Shown piece after piece: positions 17,250 through 24,774 of a stretch of DNA of 64,000 bases. The notes under the pieces were generated by a model. It did no database searches. It was not told the DNA's origin and saw only the letters and a program-made list of their open reading frames with translations. Position numbers and translations under genes: made by a program. The stretch is taken from NCBI GenBank assembly GCA_963805605.1, contig CAWDUX010000002.1:2294001-2358000 (forward strand), in the 5' to 3' direction. The DNA is from Actinocatenispora sp963805605 (GTDB lineage Bacteria > Actinomycetota > Actinomycetes > Mycobacteriales > Micromonosporaceae). Position 1 is the stretch's first letter; the number at the start of each line of letters is the position of its first letter.

Positions 17250-18098
17250 CTAGGTCAACTGCTTGACCCGCCGCTCGATGCGACGGGCCGAATCTCGCGC
17301 ACTCTCGGCGGTCATGAGCATCCGATTGAAGACCGCGTTGTAGAAGTCGAGATCCCTCTCCTGGTCAAGATAGACGGAGTCGGTCAGATACTCCAGGTAG
17401 ACAAAATTGGTGGCGAGATCGGCGAGCTGGAAAATGGTGAACGATGAGCCCAGCGCGACGTGTTCCCCAGCGTCGAACGGCAGGATCTGGATGGCAGCAG
17501 TCCTGGACTCGTGAAGTTCCAGAAAGCGCTCCAACTGTCCCTTAAGGACATCAGGTCCTCCCACCGCTCGGTAGAGGACGGCTTCGCCGAGGACGACCCA
17601 GACCCTCGGCGGGTGTGGCTGAACCAGGCGCTCCTGTCGACGCATTCGCTCGTCGAGTGCCTTCTCTGCGGTGTTCGGGTTGGCCATTTCCTCACCGGTC
17701 CGCAGCAGTGCTCGCGCATATCCCTCGGTCTGGAGTAGTCCTGGAACCAGCTCGCCGTCGTAGATCTTGATGTCCGAAGCTGCCGTCTCCAGACCGAGGA
17801 ATCGCAGCGCCCAATCTGCAATCTGGATCCGCCCGGAGCGGCGTTGAGCTTCGGCTCCGAGTGCACGCAGACTCTCGACGGCATCGGCGGGCACCTTGTA
17901 CAGCGTGAGCAGTTGATCAACCTCGGTGGACCGGATGGTGGCGGCACCCTGCTCCAGTCGGCTCAGCCGGGACGGGTCCACCCCCACAGCCTGGGCTGCC
18001 TCCTTGGAGGAGATCTTCGCCTGCTCGCGCCACCCTCGCAATTGTAACCCGAGCTGGATGCGGAAAACTCGCCGCAGCGCGGTTTCAGATGGCGACAT
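17250..18098 (-). CDS. XRE-family regulator with DUF5753 domain (WhiJ-like)
   Basis: A 282-aa protein. An N-terminal helix-turn-helix (LQLRGWREQAKISSKEAAQA then VGVDPSRLSRLEQG, residues about 18-55) is followed by a DUF5753 ligand-like domain: YDGELVPGLLQTEGYARALL, RMRRQERLVQP, WVVLGEAVLYRAVGGPDVL and IQILPFDAGEHVALGSSFTI. Such proteins bind promoters of developmental or antibiotic genes and pair with DUF397 partners. It is divergent from the 18,235 gene. Confidence 0.88.
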   Translation of the reverse strand: MSPSETALRRVFRIQLGLQLRGWREQAKISSKEAAQAVGVDPSRLSRLEQGAATIRSTEVDQLLTLYKVPADAVESLRALGAEAQRRSGRIQIADWALRFLGLETAASDIKIYDGELVPGLLQTEGYARALLRTGEEMANPNTAEKALDERMRRQERLVQPHPPRVWVVLGEAVLYRAVGGPDVLKGQLERFLELHESRTAAIQILPFDAGEHVALGSSFTIFQLADLATNFVYLEYLTDSVYLDQERDLDFYNAVFNRMLMTAESARDSARRIERRVKQLT

Positions 18099-18234
18099 GA
18101 ATAGACCTTTCAGGCCGGATGCCCTGGCACTCGGTCACAATTGTAGCTACTATTTGCGTGATCGGAATGGCCACTGAGTGTAGCGATACCCGCCCTCTGG
18201 GTACCGCGCGGCTCCTGTGACGTGGAGGTACGAG

Positions 18235-18525
18235 ATGGGACTGCGGTTCGGGTACACGTTGATGCGGGTGCGGCCGGAGGACACCTGGACCGACTACGAG
18301 ACGGTCGCCGACGAGGTGTTCAGCGTCGAGTCGGACGACGAGCTGCGGCAACGTAGCCGCGCGCTGGAGGACTGGGCGGTACGACAGCTCACCGGGCTGC
18401 AACCCCACCTGGCGCTGTTCTACGCGCTGTTCAGCAGCATCGACGAGGACGACGTGCCCGGTCTGCCGCTCGGCTCGGTACATCTCGCCTGGGAAGGTCG
18501 CAGTGCCGTCCCGCTGGCGGGCTGA
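18235..18525 (+). CDS. Small acidic protein of unknown family
   Basis: A 96-aa protein (MGLRFGYTLMRVRPEDTW start; GGAGG 8 bases upstream). It is strongly acidic in the middle (EVFSVESDDELRQRSRALED) and includes LQPHLALFYALFSSIDEDD. No family is recognised. GC-rich third positions and a good ribosome site support that it is real. It converges on the DUF998 gene with 6 bases between stops. Confidence 0.55.
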   Translation: MGLRFGYTLMRVRPEDTWTDYETVADEVFSVESDDELRQRSRALEDWAVRQLTGLQPHLALFYALFSSIDEDDVPGLPLGSVHLAWEGRSAVPLAG

Positions 18526-18531
18526 CGAAGG

Positions 18532-19173
18532 TCAGGCGTCCGACAAACGTCCGGTACGGGTGGCGAGCCAGGCCGCCCACGCCAGCAGCACGGTCACGTA
18601 CGCCTTCTCGGCGAAGCCACGCCACGAGCCCGGATCGCTGAGGAACCAGAGCAGCAGCGGTACCGCCACCACGAACGTGACCACCGCGAGCCACGCGTCG
18701 AACCCGCCAGCGCGGCGCGAAGACCCGCGGCGACGGGGGCCACGGCGGGAGGACCAGGCCACCGCGAGCATCGCCAACGGCAGACCCGCGAACATCAGCC
18801 CGGCACCCAGCGCGTGCCAACCGCCCACCGGGCTGGCCGACACCGGTCGGCACCACGCCGGGTTGCTGCAACTGGTCGGCGCCACCGCGGCGATCAGTAC
18901 ACCCAGCGCGGCGATGCCGACGAATGCCGGCGCGGCAGTGCCGTACCGGCCGGAGGCCAGGCCCGCCGCGGCGGTGACCGCGAACGACACGGCCAGCAGC
19001 GCGAAGCCGGCCAGCATGATCCACCGTCCGGGCGCGCCGACGGCGGACAACGCGCTGATCGTCTCGGCGCGCTGCGAGTACCCGGGACTGGCGTCGCCCA
19101 GCACGATCCACAGCAGCGTGAACACCACCGGGCCGGCGACACCCACGGCCCGCGCCGGCCCGCCGGTCAGCAC
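18532..19173 (-). CDS. DUF998 integral membrane protein
   Basis: A 213-aa protein with six hydrophobic segments; DUF998 marks are YSQRAETISALSAVGAPGRW near residue 32 and HALGAGLMFAGLPLAMLAVA in the second half. The family is related to DUF2243-like six-helix membrane proteins with no assigned function. It starts inside the end of the preceding nucleotidyltransferase gene (7-base overlap), so the two are translationally coupled. Confidence 0.75.
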   Translation of the reverse strand: MLTGGPARAVGVAGPVVFTLLWIVLGDASPGYSQRAETISALSAVGAPGRWIMLAGFALLAVSFAVTAAAGLASGRYGTAAPAFVGIAALGVLIAAVAPTSCSNPAWCRPVSASPVGGWHALGAGLMFAGLPLAMLAVAWSSRRGPRRRGSSRRAGGFDAWLAVVTFVVAVPLLLWFLSDPGSWRGFAEKAYVTVLLAWAAWLATRTGRLSDA

Positions 19174-19850
19174 GGCGGTTCGGTGAGGTGCGCGGCGCGT
19201 ACGGAATGCAGCCAGCGTTCCACCGTCGTCTCGTCAGGGACGTCGGGCAGCGGGGAACGCAGCCGGTCGAAGTCGTGTTCGGCGTCCGCGACCAGCCGGC
19301 GGGCCAGGTCCACGTCACCGTCGGCGACCCGCTGACCGAAGTCCAGGAACCACTGCGGGTCGGCCAACCGGATGTCCACCGAACCGGTCGCGTACAGCTG
19401 CCGCCCCTGGTGTACGAGCCGGGCCAGGTGCCGCGCATGCTTGGCCACCTTCCCCCGCGGCGGGGCATCGGCGGCGCTGCGGTGTGCGAGCTTGCCGAAC
19501 TGCCGGGCCGCATAACCCAGGTAGGCGTCGCGTACCCGGGGCGCGGCCAGGAAGGCACTGCGGATGGCGATCAGCTCGTCGCCCAGCGGTGTCCGGGTCT
19601 CGTACAGGTCGTCGGGCAGCCACGCCAGCTCGGTGACCGTCGGGTTGCCGTTCAGCGCCAGCCGGCACCACTTGCGCGCCTCGTGCAGCGTGACGTCCGG
19701 CTGCGTACTGACCCGCGACTCGGCCGGCGGGTGCAGGCCGTGCAACTGCACCGTGGGCACCGCGTACACGCCGAGCCGGTCGACGTCGGAACCTGGACCG
19801 GCCAGCCCGTACGCCGTGGAACCGACGATGCCGGCGAGCAGCAGTGTCAT
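19167..19850 (-). CDS. Nucleotidyltransferase-fold protein (COG3541-like)
   Basis: A 227-aa protein opening MTLLLAGIVGSTAYGLAGPG with SDVDRLGVY, the GS...SDxD nucleotidyltransferase signature of DNA-polymerase-beta-like predicted nucleotidyltransferases. Helical C-terminal sequence includes GKVAKHARHLARLVHQGRQL. The family is sometimes found in RNA-repair contexts; no such partners are here. It is coupled to the DUF998 gene. Confidence 0.75.
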   Translation of the reverse strand: MTLLLAGIVGSTAYGLAGPGSDVDRLGVYAVPTVQLHGLHPPAESRVSTQPDVTLHEARKWCRLALNGNPTVTELAWLPDDLYETRTPLGDELIAIRSAFLAAPRVRDAYLGYAARQFGKLAHRSAADAPPRGKVAKHARHLARLVHQGRQLYATGSVDIRLADPQWFLDFGQRVADGDVDLARRLVADAEHDFDRLRSPLPDVPDETTVERWLHSVRAAHLTEPPC

Positions 19851-19876
19851 GAAACCCTCCGGTGGTCGCGCAGTGG

Positions 19877-20209
19877 TCAGCCGCGCGGCGCGTACATGAT
19901 CACCGCGACGCCCAGCAGGCAGATCCCGGCCCCGATCAGGTCGAAGCGGTCCGGTCGGAACTTATCCACCAGCACGCCCCAGGTCAGGGACCCGACCACG
20001 AAGATGCCACCGTAGGCGGCCAGGATGCGACCGAAATGCGCATCGGGCTGGAGCGTGGCGACGAAGCCGTACGCGCCGAGTGCCAGGATGCCGCCCGCGA
20101 TCCACAGGATCCCCCGGTGTTCCCGCCAGCCCTGCCACACCAGCCAGGCGCCGCCGATCTCGGCGAGTGCGGCGAGTGCGAACAGGGCCAGCGAGCGGAG
20201 TGTGGTCAC
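19877..20209 (-). CDS. YnfA/UPF0060 four-helix membrane protein
   Basis: A 110-aa protein with four hydrophobic helices and the family motifs LAALAEIGGAWLVWQGWREH and YAAYGG-like LAAYGGIFVVGSLTWGVLVD, ending DLIGAGICLLGVAVIMYAPR. YnfA is a small multidrug-resistance-like family with no firm substrate. It lies alone between nucleotidyltransferase and repeat region. Confidence 0.85.
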   Translation of the reverse strand: MTTLRSLALFALAALAEIGGAWLVWQGWREHRGILWIAGGILALGAYGFVATLQPDAHFGRILAAYGGIFVVGSLTWGVLVDKFRPDRFDLIGAGICLLGVAVIMYAPRG

Positions 20210-20272
20210 CGGCCGACCGTACCGGGAGGGCCCCGCGCGGGTTCTCAGGCGCGGGGCGCTGAGCAGCGCTGG

Positions 20273-20360
20273 AAGATCCGGGGCGTTGGGCCGTCAGCCA
20301 CGCGGTATTCCGGCAACCCGCCCGACTGTACGGGGCTGGGCGACCAGCGCTGCGGATCTT
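20273..20360. repeat. Palindromic intergenic repeat, copy 3
   Basis: The left arm AAGATCCGGGGCGTTGGGCC and right arm ending CCAGCGCTGCGGATCTT pair imperfectly. The interior CACGCGGTATTCCGGCAACC recurs in copy 4. Confidence 0.6.
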
Positions 20361-20374
20361 GGGTCGGGCGGCGT

Positions 20375-20461
20375 ACAAGATCTGGCAGTGGGCCGTCAGC
20401 TACGCGGTATCCGGGCAACCTGACGGGGTACGTGGGGCTGGGCGACAGTGCTGCAGACCCC
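20375..20461. repeat. Palindromic intergenic repeat, copy 4
   Basis: CAAGATCTGGCAGTGGGCCG continues into TCAGCTACGCGGTATCCGGG, nearly identical to copy 3. The right arm GGGGCTGGGCGACAGTGCTG is also shared. It is the tandem neighbour of copy 3. Confidence 0.6.
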
Positions 20462-20477
20462 GCCACTCCCTCGGTAG

Positions 20478-20621
20478 GCATTTTCCCTGAATAGTCGTTA
20501 AATCCTTTTCATCGAAAGGTCCATTACGGGAAAATGGCCCCTCAGCAGACGATGAAAAGTGCATTTTCCCCGAAAGTCCGAAGAGAAAAACTGGATAAAA
20601 CCATGCTTTCGGGGAAAATGC
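20478..20621. repeat. A/T-rich island of interleaved inverted repeats
   Basis: Three pairings are visible: GCATTTTCCCCGAAAG (20561-20576) with CTTTCGGGGAAAATGC (20606-20621), perfect over 16 bases; CTTTTCATCG (20505-20514) with CGATGAAAAG (20550-20559); and GCATTTTCCC (20478-20487) with GGGAAAATG (20528-20536). Function is unknown; possible operator cluster, terminator or mobile-element end. Confidence 0.55.
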
Positions 20622-20669
20622 GCAGGGGGGTGGGTGGGACGCGTGACGGTTGCGATCCGAGCGGGGCGG

Positions 20670-21053
20670 TCAGTCGACGTGTGCGACGAAGTCGATCTCG
20701 ACCAGGATGTTGTTGAGCTGCGAGCCGACCGTGGTGCGCACCGGGTACGGCGCGGTGAAGTACTCCCGGTAGATCTCGTCGAAGCCGGCGAAGTCGCGGT
20801 GCAGTTCCTGCAGGTGCACGGTCGCCTTGACGACGTGTTCGAAGCCGAGGCCCGCCTCCTTCAGCACGGCCGCCAGGTTGGTCATCACCTGGCGGGTCTG
20901 GGTGGCCACGTCGTCACCGACGATCTTCCCGGTCGCCGGGTCGGCCGGTCCCATCCCGGCGGTGTACACGAACTTGCCGGCCCGCACGGCCTGCGAGTAG
21001 CTGCCGGCCGGGGGCGGTGCCTGGTCGGTACGGATCTCCTGCTTGCCAGCCAT
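20670..21053 (-). CDS. RidA family enamine/imine deaminase
   Basis: A 127-aa RidA/YjgF/UK114 protein from MAGKQEIRTDQAPPPAGSYS. The conserved Arg and Glu ligands sit in the C-terminal PVRTTVGSQLNNILVEIDFV. RidA hydrolyses reactive enamines or imines released by PLP dehydratases to keto acids. As last gene of the operon headed by a D-aminoacylase and a PLP deaminase, it most likely finishes the deamination step. It is 21 bases after the kinase gene. Confidence 0.9.
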   Translation of the reverse strand: MAGKQEIRTDQAPPPAGSYSQAVRAGKFVYTAGMGPADPATGKIVGDDVATQTRQVMTNLAAVLKEAGLGFEHVVKATVHLQELHRDFAGFDEIYREYFTAPYPVRTTVGSQLNNILVEIDFVAHVD

Positions 21054-21074
21054 GCTGTCTCTCCTCATTGGTGG

Positions 21075-22028
21075 TCAACGGTGTACGTCGTCGTCCGGGT
21101 CGCCGCCGAGCAGCGCGACCTCGGCGCGGGTGGGCAGTCCCTCCCAGTCGCCCGGTACGGTCACCGCGAAGGCGCCCGCCGCGCACGCCGCGGCCAGCCG
21201 GTCCTCCGATGACCGGTTGTCGATCAGTTCGGCCAGGTACGCGGCGGCGAACGCGTCGCCGGCACCGACCGGGTCCACTACCGGTACCCGGTGCGCGGGC
21301 AGGTCATGCATCTCGTCGTCGATGAGCGCGAGTACCCCGCGGGCGCCCCGTTTGACGAGAACCTGGTGCGGGCCGAGCTTGGTGAGTCCGGCGGCGAGCT
21401 GCGCGGGGTCGTCGCCGGGCAGCACCAGCCGGGCCTCGGGCACGGTGGCGAACACGATGTCGGCCTTTCCGGCCAGGTCCCGCAGTACGGCGCCGGCGGA
21501 GTCGGCGTCCCACAGCGCGGACCGGTAGTTGAAGTCCAGCGACACCGGTACGCCCCCGCCGTGTGCGGCGGTCACCGCGGCGTACACCGCTTCCCGGGCG
21601 GTGGCCGACAGCGCCGGGGTGATGCCGGTGATGTGCAGTACCCGCGCGCCGCGTACCAGATCTTCGTGCACATCGGACGGTGAGAGCCGGGAGGCGGCGC
21701 TGCCGGCCCGGTAGTACTGCACCCGGGTGATCGCATCCGAGCGGCGTTCCTTGACCATCAGCCCGGTGGGTGCGGTGTCGTCGACCGTCACCCGGCTGGT
21801 GTCCACGCCCTCGGCGGTCAGCGTGCCGACCACCAGCCGACCGAACTCGTCGTCGCCGACCCGGCTGATCCACGCGGCGCTGCGGCCCAGCCGGCGTACC
21901 CCGATCGCCAGGTTCGACTCGGCACCGGCCACCGACAGATCCAGGCTGTGCGCGTGCCGCAGCAGCCCGATCCGGGGCGTGGACAGCAACGCCATCGTCT
22001 CGCCCAGCGTGACGAGTTCGCAGGTCAC
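21075..22028 (-). CDS. kdgK: PfkB-family sugar kinase, probable 2-keto-3-deoxygluconate kinase
   Basis: A 317-aa ribokinase-fold protein: LGETMALLSTPRIGLLRHAH then VAGAESNLAIGVRRLG, ISRVGDDEFGRLV, and the phosphate-binding/catalytic signature PVVDPVGAGDAFAAAYLAEL (Asp in GAGD). In KDG kinases it phosphorylates 2-keto-3-deoxygluconate at C6. Its start overlaps the aldolase stop by 4 bases (ATGA), giving the classical kinase/aldolase pair. Confidence 0.85.
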   Translation of the reverse strand: MTCELVTLGETMALLSTPRIGLLRHAHSLDLSVAGAESNLAIGVRRLGRSAAWISRVGDDEFGRLVVGTLTAEGVDTSRVTVDDTAPTGLMVKERRSDAITRVQYYRAGSAASRLSPSDVHEDLVRGARVLHITGITPALSATAREAVYAAVTAAHGGGVPVSLDFNYRSALWDADSAGAVLRDLAGKADIVFATVPEARLVLPGDDPAQLAAGLTKLGPHQVLVKRGARGVLALIDDEMHDLPAHRVPVVDPVGAGDAFAAAYLAELIDNRSSEDRLAAACAAGAFAVTVPGDWEGLPTRAEVALLGGDPDDDVHR

Positions 22029-22678
22029 GACCGTGCCTCCGCGACCACGGCGAGCACCCGGCGGGTCCGTACGGCCAGCGCGTCCAGATCACCGGTGTCC
22101 AGTGCGTCGCCGATCAGTGGTCCCCCCATGCCGACCGCGATCGCGCCCGCCGCAAGGTAGTCCGGTACGGACTCGACGGTGACCCCGCCGGTCGGCAGCA
22201 TCGGTACGTGGTCGATCGGGCCGCGTAGCTCCTTCAGGTAGCGGGGTCCGGCGACGCTGGCCGGGAAGATCTTGACGGCGGTGGCGCCCAGCTCCCAGGC
22301 GGCCAGTACCTCGGTGGCGGTGAACGCGCCCGGGTAGTAGCCGAGCCCGTGCGCGGTGGCCGCGCTGGCCAGCGCCGGATCGGTGTGCGGTGACACGATG
22401 AACTGTGCGCCGGCCTGCTGCGCCGCCTCGACGTCGTCGAGCGACAGCACCGTACCGACGCCGAGTTCGACCTCATCGCCGTGTCGGGACCGCGCGGCAC
22501 GCACCGCGTCGAACGCGCCGGGTGTGTTGGTGGTGATCTCCAGGCAGCGGATCCCGTTGTCCACCAACGTGTCGATCACGGCTGCGAGATGCCGCCCGGT
22601 GGACTTGCCGCGCAGGATCGGCACCACGCCGGTACTGGTCAGCGCCGGACCCGGGGTCTGCCGGTTCGGTGCGGTCAT
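22025..22678 (-). CDS. eda: KDPG/KHG aldolase
   Basis: A 217-aa TIM-barrel class I aldolase. Signature regions are GVVPILRGKSTGRHLAAVID, GIRCLEITTNTPGAFDAV, VELGVGTVLSLDDVEAAQQA, FIVSPHTDP and the Schiff-base Lys in GATAVKIFPA. It cleaves 2-keto-3-deoxy-6-phosphogluconate to pyruvate and glyceraldehyde 3-phosphate. It is translationally coupled to the kinase gene and lies 24 bases after the deaminase gene. Confidence 0.9.
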   Translation of the reverse strand: MTAPNRQTPGPALTSTGVVPILRGKSTGRHLAAVIDTLVDNGIRCLEITTNTPGAFDAVRAARSRHGDEVELGVGTVLSLDDVEAAQQAGAQFIVSPHTDPALASAATAHGLGYYPGAFTATEVLAAWELGATAVKIFPASVAGPRYLKELRGPIDHVPMLPTGGVTVESVPDYLAAGAIAVGMGGPLIGDALDTGDLDALAVRTRRVLAVVAEARS

Positions 22679-22702
22679 GGGCTCTCCCCTCTCCAGGAGT
22701 TC

Positions 22703-23956
22703 TCAGAAATAGGTGTGGATCATGTCGACCACCCGGTGGTCGGGGTCCACCAACGGCAGTACCCGCCACTTGTCGAACGCGGTGCACGGGTGCGAGATGC
22801 CGAACGAGACCAGGTCGCCGGGGTTCACCTGCGGTCCGGCCGAGGAGTCCAGGTAGGTGTGCTGGTCCATCAACTTCGTCACCTGGATGCCGGTCGCGTC
22901 CACGGTGCTGCCGTCCGGGCGGCGTACCCGCCGGGGGATCGGCAGACCCTCGTCGAACGGCGCGTCCCGCTTGCCCATCGCGGCCAGCGCCAGGCCCGGC
23001 TCCGGGATGGAGGTGACCTGCGCCCAGATCTCCAGCGCCGCCTCCAGCCCACCCTCGTCGGTGAGCCGGTTGAACGGCGTCCGCACCCGGTACGTGCCGT
23101 CGTCGTGGCTGACGTACGCGCCGCTGCGCAGCAGTGTGCGTACCGGGTAGTCGGGCTGCCACTTCTCGCCCAGTACGTCGGCCACCGCGTCGAAGTACTG
23201 GCTGCCGCCGGCCGACACCACCACCGGTTGCCGGGCGTCGACCACACCGGCGCGGACCAGTTCGTCGGCCGCGTCCCGTACGGTCCCGAGGTAGCGGGCC
23301 GCTTCGTCCACCGTGGGCAGACCACCCTCGTACCCGGACACCCCGACCACCGCGATACCCGGTACGGCCGCAGCCGCCTTCGCCACCTCGAGCAGCTCGG
23401 CGACGCTGCGCGAGCCGGTACGACCGTCGGCGTGACCCAGTTCGACCACGACGGTGAACTCGCGGCGGGCGGGGACCTCGTCGAGCGCCGCCCGGATCGC
23501 CTCGATACCGCCGGGTGAGTCCACGTAGCAGAGAAACTCGAACGCCGGGTCGCGTTCCCGTTCGGCGATCAGCCAGCGCAGCGCCACCGGGTCGAGCAGC
23601 TCGTTGGCCAGGAAGATGTGCGGTACGCCGAAGCCCCGCGCGGTCAGTACCTGGTTGGCGGTGGCCAGGGTGATGCCCCAGGCGCCGGCCGAAAGCTGGG
23701 CCTGGAACAGTTTCGGCGCCATCGTGGTCTTGCCGTGCGGCGCGAACTCCAGGCCGTGCCGCTGACAGAATTCGGCCATGGTCGCCAGGTTGTGCTCGAC
23801 GGCGTCGCGGTGCAGCACCATCAGCGGCCAGGAGAACGGGCCGGTGAAGATGTCGTGGTGGGCGACGGCGAACTCGCCGACCGGGATCCGGCTGCCGGGC
23901 AGCCACAACCCCTTGGTACGCCAGTCCAGGTACTCCTCGGGCATTCTCAGCGCCAT
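22703..23956 (-). CDS. PLP-dependent amino-acid deaminase, D-serine dehydratase-like (candidate D-glucosaminate dehydratase)
   Basis: A 417-aa alanine-racemase-fold PLP enzyme. The PLP lysine is in FAPHGKTTMAPKLFQ; further marks are VVVELGHADGRTGSRS and VVSAGGSQYFDAV, then the metal-site-like C-terminus FGISHPCTAFDKWRVLPLVD (His/Cys pair). Members deaminate D-serine, D-threo-3-hydroxyaspartate or related 3-hydroxy D-amino acids. Because aldolase and KDG kinase follow and an N-acyl-D-amino-acid deacylase heads the operon, D-glucosaminate, whose dehydration gives 2-keto-3-deoxygluconate, is the best-fitting substrate. That substrate is inference. Confidence 0.8.
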   Translation of the reverse strand: MALRMPEEYLDWRTKGLWLPGSRIPVGEFAVAHHDIFTGPFSWPLMVLHRDAVEHNLATMAEFCQRHGLEFAPHGKTTMAPKLFQAQLSAGAWGITLATANQVLTARGFGVPHIFLANELLDPVALRWLIAERERDPAFEFLCYVDSPGGIEAIRAALDEVPARREFTVVVELGHADGRTGSRSVAELLEVAKAAAAVPGIAVVGVSGYEGGLPTVDEAARYLGTVRDAADELVRAGVVDARQPVVVSAGGSQYFDAVADVLGEKWQPDYPVRTLLRSGAYVSHDDGTYRVRTPFNRLTDEGGLEAALEIWAQVTSIPEPGLALAAMGKRDAPFDEGLPIPRRVRRPDGSTVDATGIQVTKLMDQHTYLDSSAGPQVNPGDLVSFGISHPCTAFDKWRVLPLVDPDHRVVDMIHTYF

Positions 23957-23979
23957 CTACTGCTCCTCACACGTACCGG

Positions 23980-24774
23980 TCACCGGGCCGAGCCCAGTTC
24001 CCGGGAGATCTGCCGCCCGGTGCGGGCGACCTGCGGTGCCAGTACCCGGATCGTCGCGGCGGTCATCCGTGACGACAGGCCGGACACCGACAGCGCGCCC
24101 ACCACCCGGTTGTCGTGGTCGAAGACGGGTGCGGCGACGCACCGTACGTCGGTCTCGTTCTCCCGGTCGTCGACGGCGTAGCCGCGTTCCCGGATCCGGG
24201 CCAGTTCGGTGGCCAACCGGTCCGGGTCGGTGATGGTGTACGGGGTGACCGCCGGCAGACCGGCCGTGACCACGGCGGCCACCGCCGACTCGTCCAGCCA
24301 GGCCAGGGTCGCCTTGCCGACCGCTGTGCAGTACATCGGTGCCCGGCTGCCGACCCGGGAACCCATCCGTACGTTGGCCTCGTTCTCGACCTTGTCGATG
24401 TAGACCACCTCGGTGCCGTCGTTGACGACCAGGTGACAGGTCTGCTGCGCGGTGCGTTGCAGGGCACGCAGATGCTCGGCGGCCACCGTACGAAGGTCCA
24501 GTGTGGACAGATATGCCTGGCCGAGGCGCAGCGCGCCGAGCCCGAGCCGGAACCGGCCGGAGTCGTGGTCGCGGACGAGCAGCCCCGACTCCTGCAGCGG
24601 TCCGGTCAACCGCAGGACGGTGCTCTTGTTCAGCGACAGCGTGTGCGCCAGCTCCGTCAGCGTCAGGCCGTGCCCGCCGCCGTGCCGCTCCACCTGCGCC
24701 AGGATGCTCAGCGCCCGCCGCAGCGAGGACGACTGGTTGCGTTCCGGTGCGGCGCGCTGGCTCGGTGCGTTCAT
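23980..24774 (-). CDS. IclR-family transcriptional regulator
   Basis: A 264-aa protein: an N-terminal winged helix (SSLRRALSILAQVERHG, then LTLTELAHTLSLNKSTVLRL) and the C-terminal IclR ligand domain (NDGTEVVYIDKVENEANVRM, SRAPMYCTAVGKATLAW, RGYAVDDRENETDVRCVAAP). It is encoded inside the operon, its ATG overlapping the deacylase stop (ATGA), and probably controls the operon through the dyad at 26,397 between the divergent transcripts. The effector may be an intermediate of the pathway. Confidence 0.9.
   Translation of the reverse strand: MNAPSQRAAPERNQSSSLRRALSILAQVERHGGGHGLTLTELAHTLSLNKSTVLRLTGPLQESGLLVRDHDSGRFRLGLGALRLGQAYLSTLDLRTVAAEHLRALQRTAQQTCHLVVNDGTEVVYIDKVENEANVRMGSRVGSRAPMYCTAVGKATLAWLDESAVAAVVTAGLPAVTPYTITDPDRLATELARIRERGYAVDDRENETDVRCVAAPVFDHDNRVVGALSVSGLSSRMTAATIRVLAPQVARTGRQISRELGSAR

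Larger units (their letters stand above)
20210..20669. other. Intergenic region: two palindromic repeats and an A/T-rich inverted-repeat island
   Basis: No gene is supported between the YnfA start and the RidA stop. The left half carries two copies of the palindromic repeat family; the right half (20,478-20,621) is much richer in A/T than its surroundings and built of interleaved inverted repeats. Confidence 0.6.
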
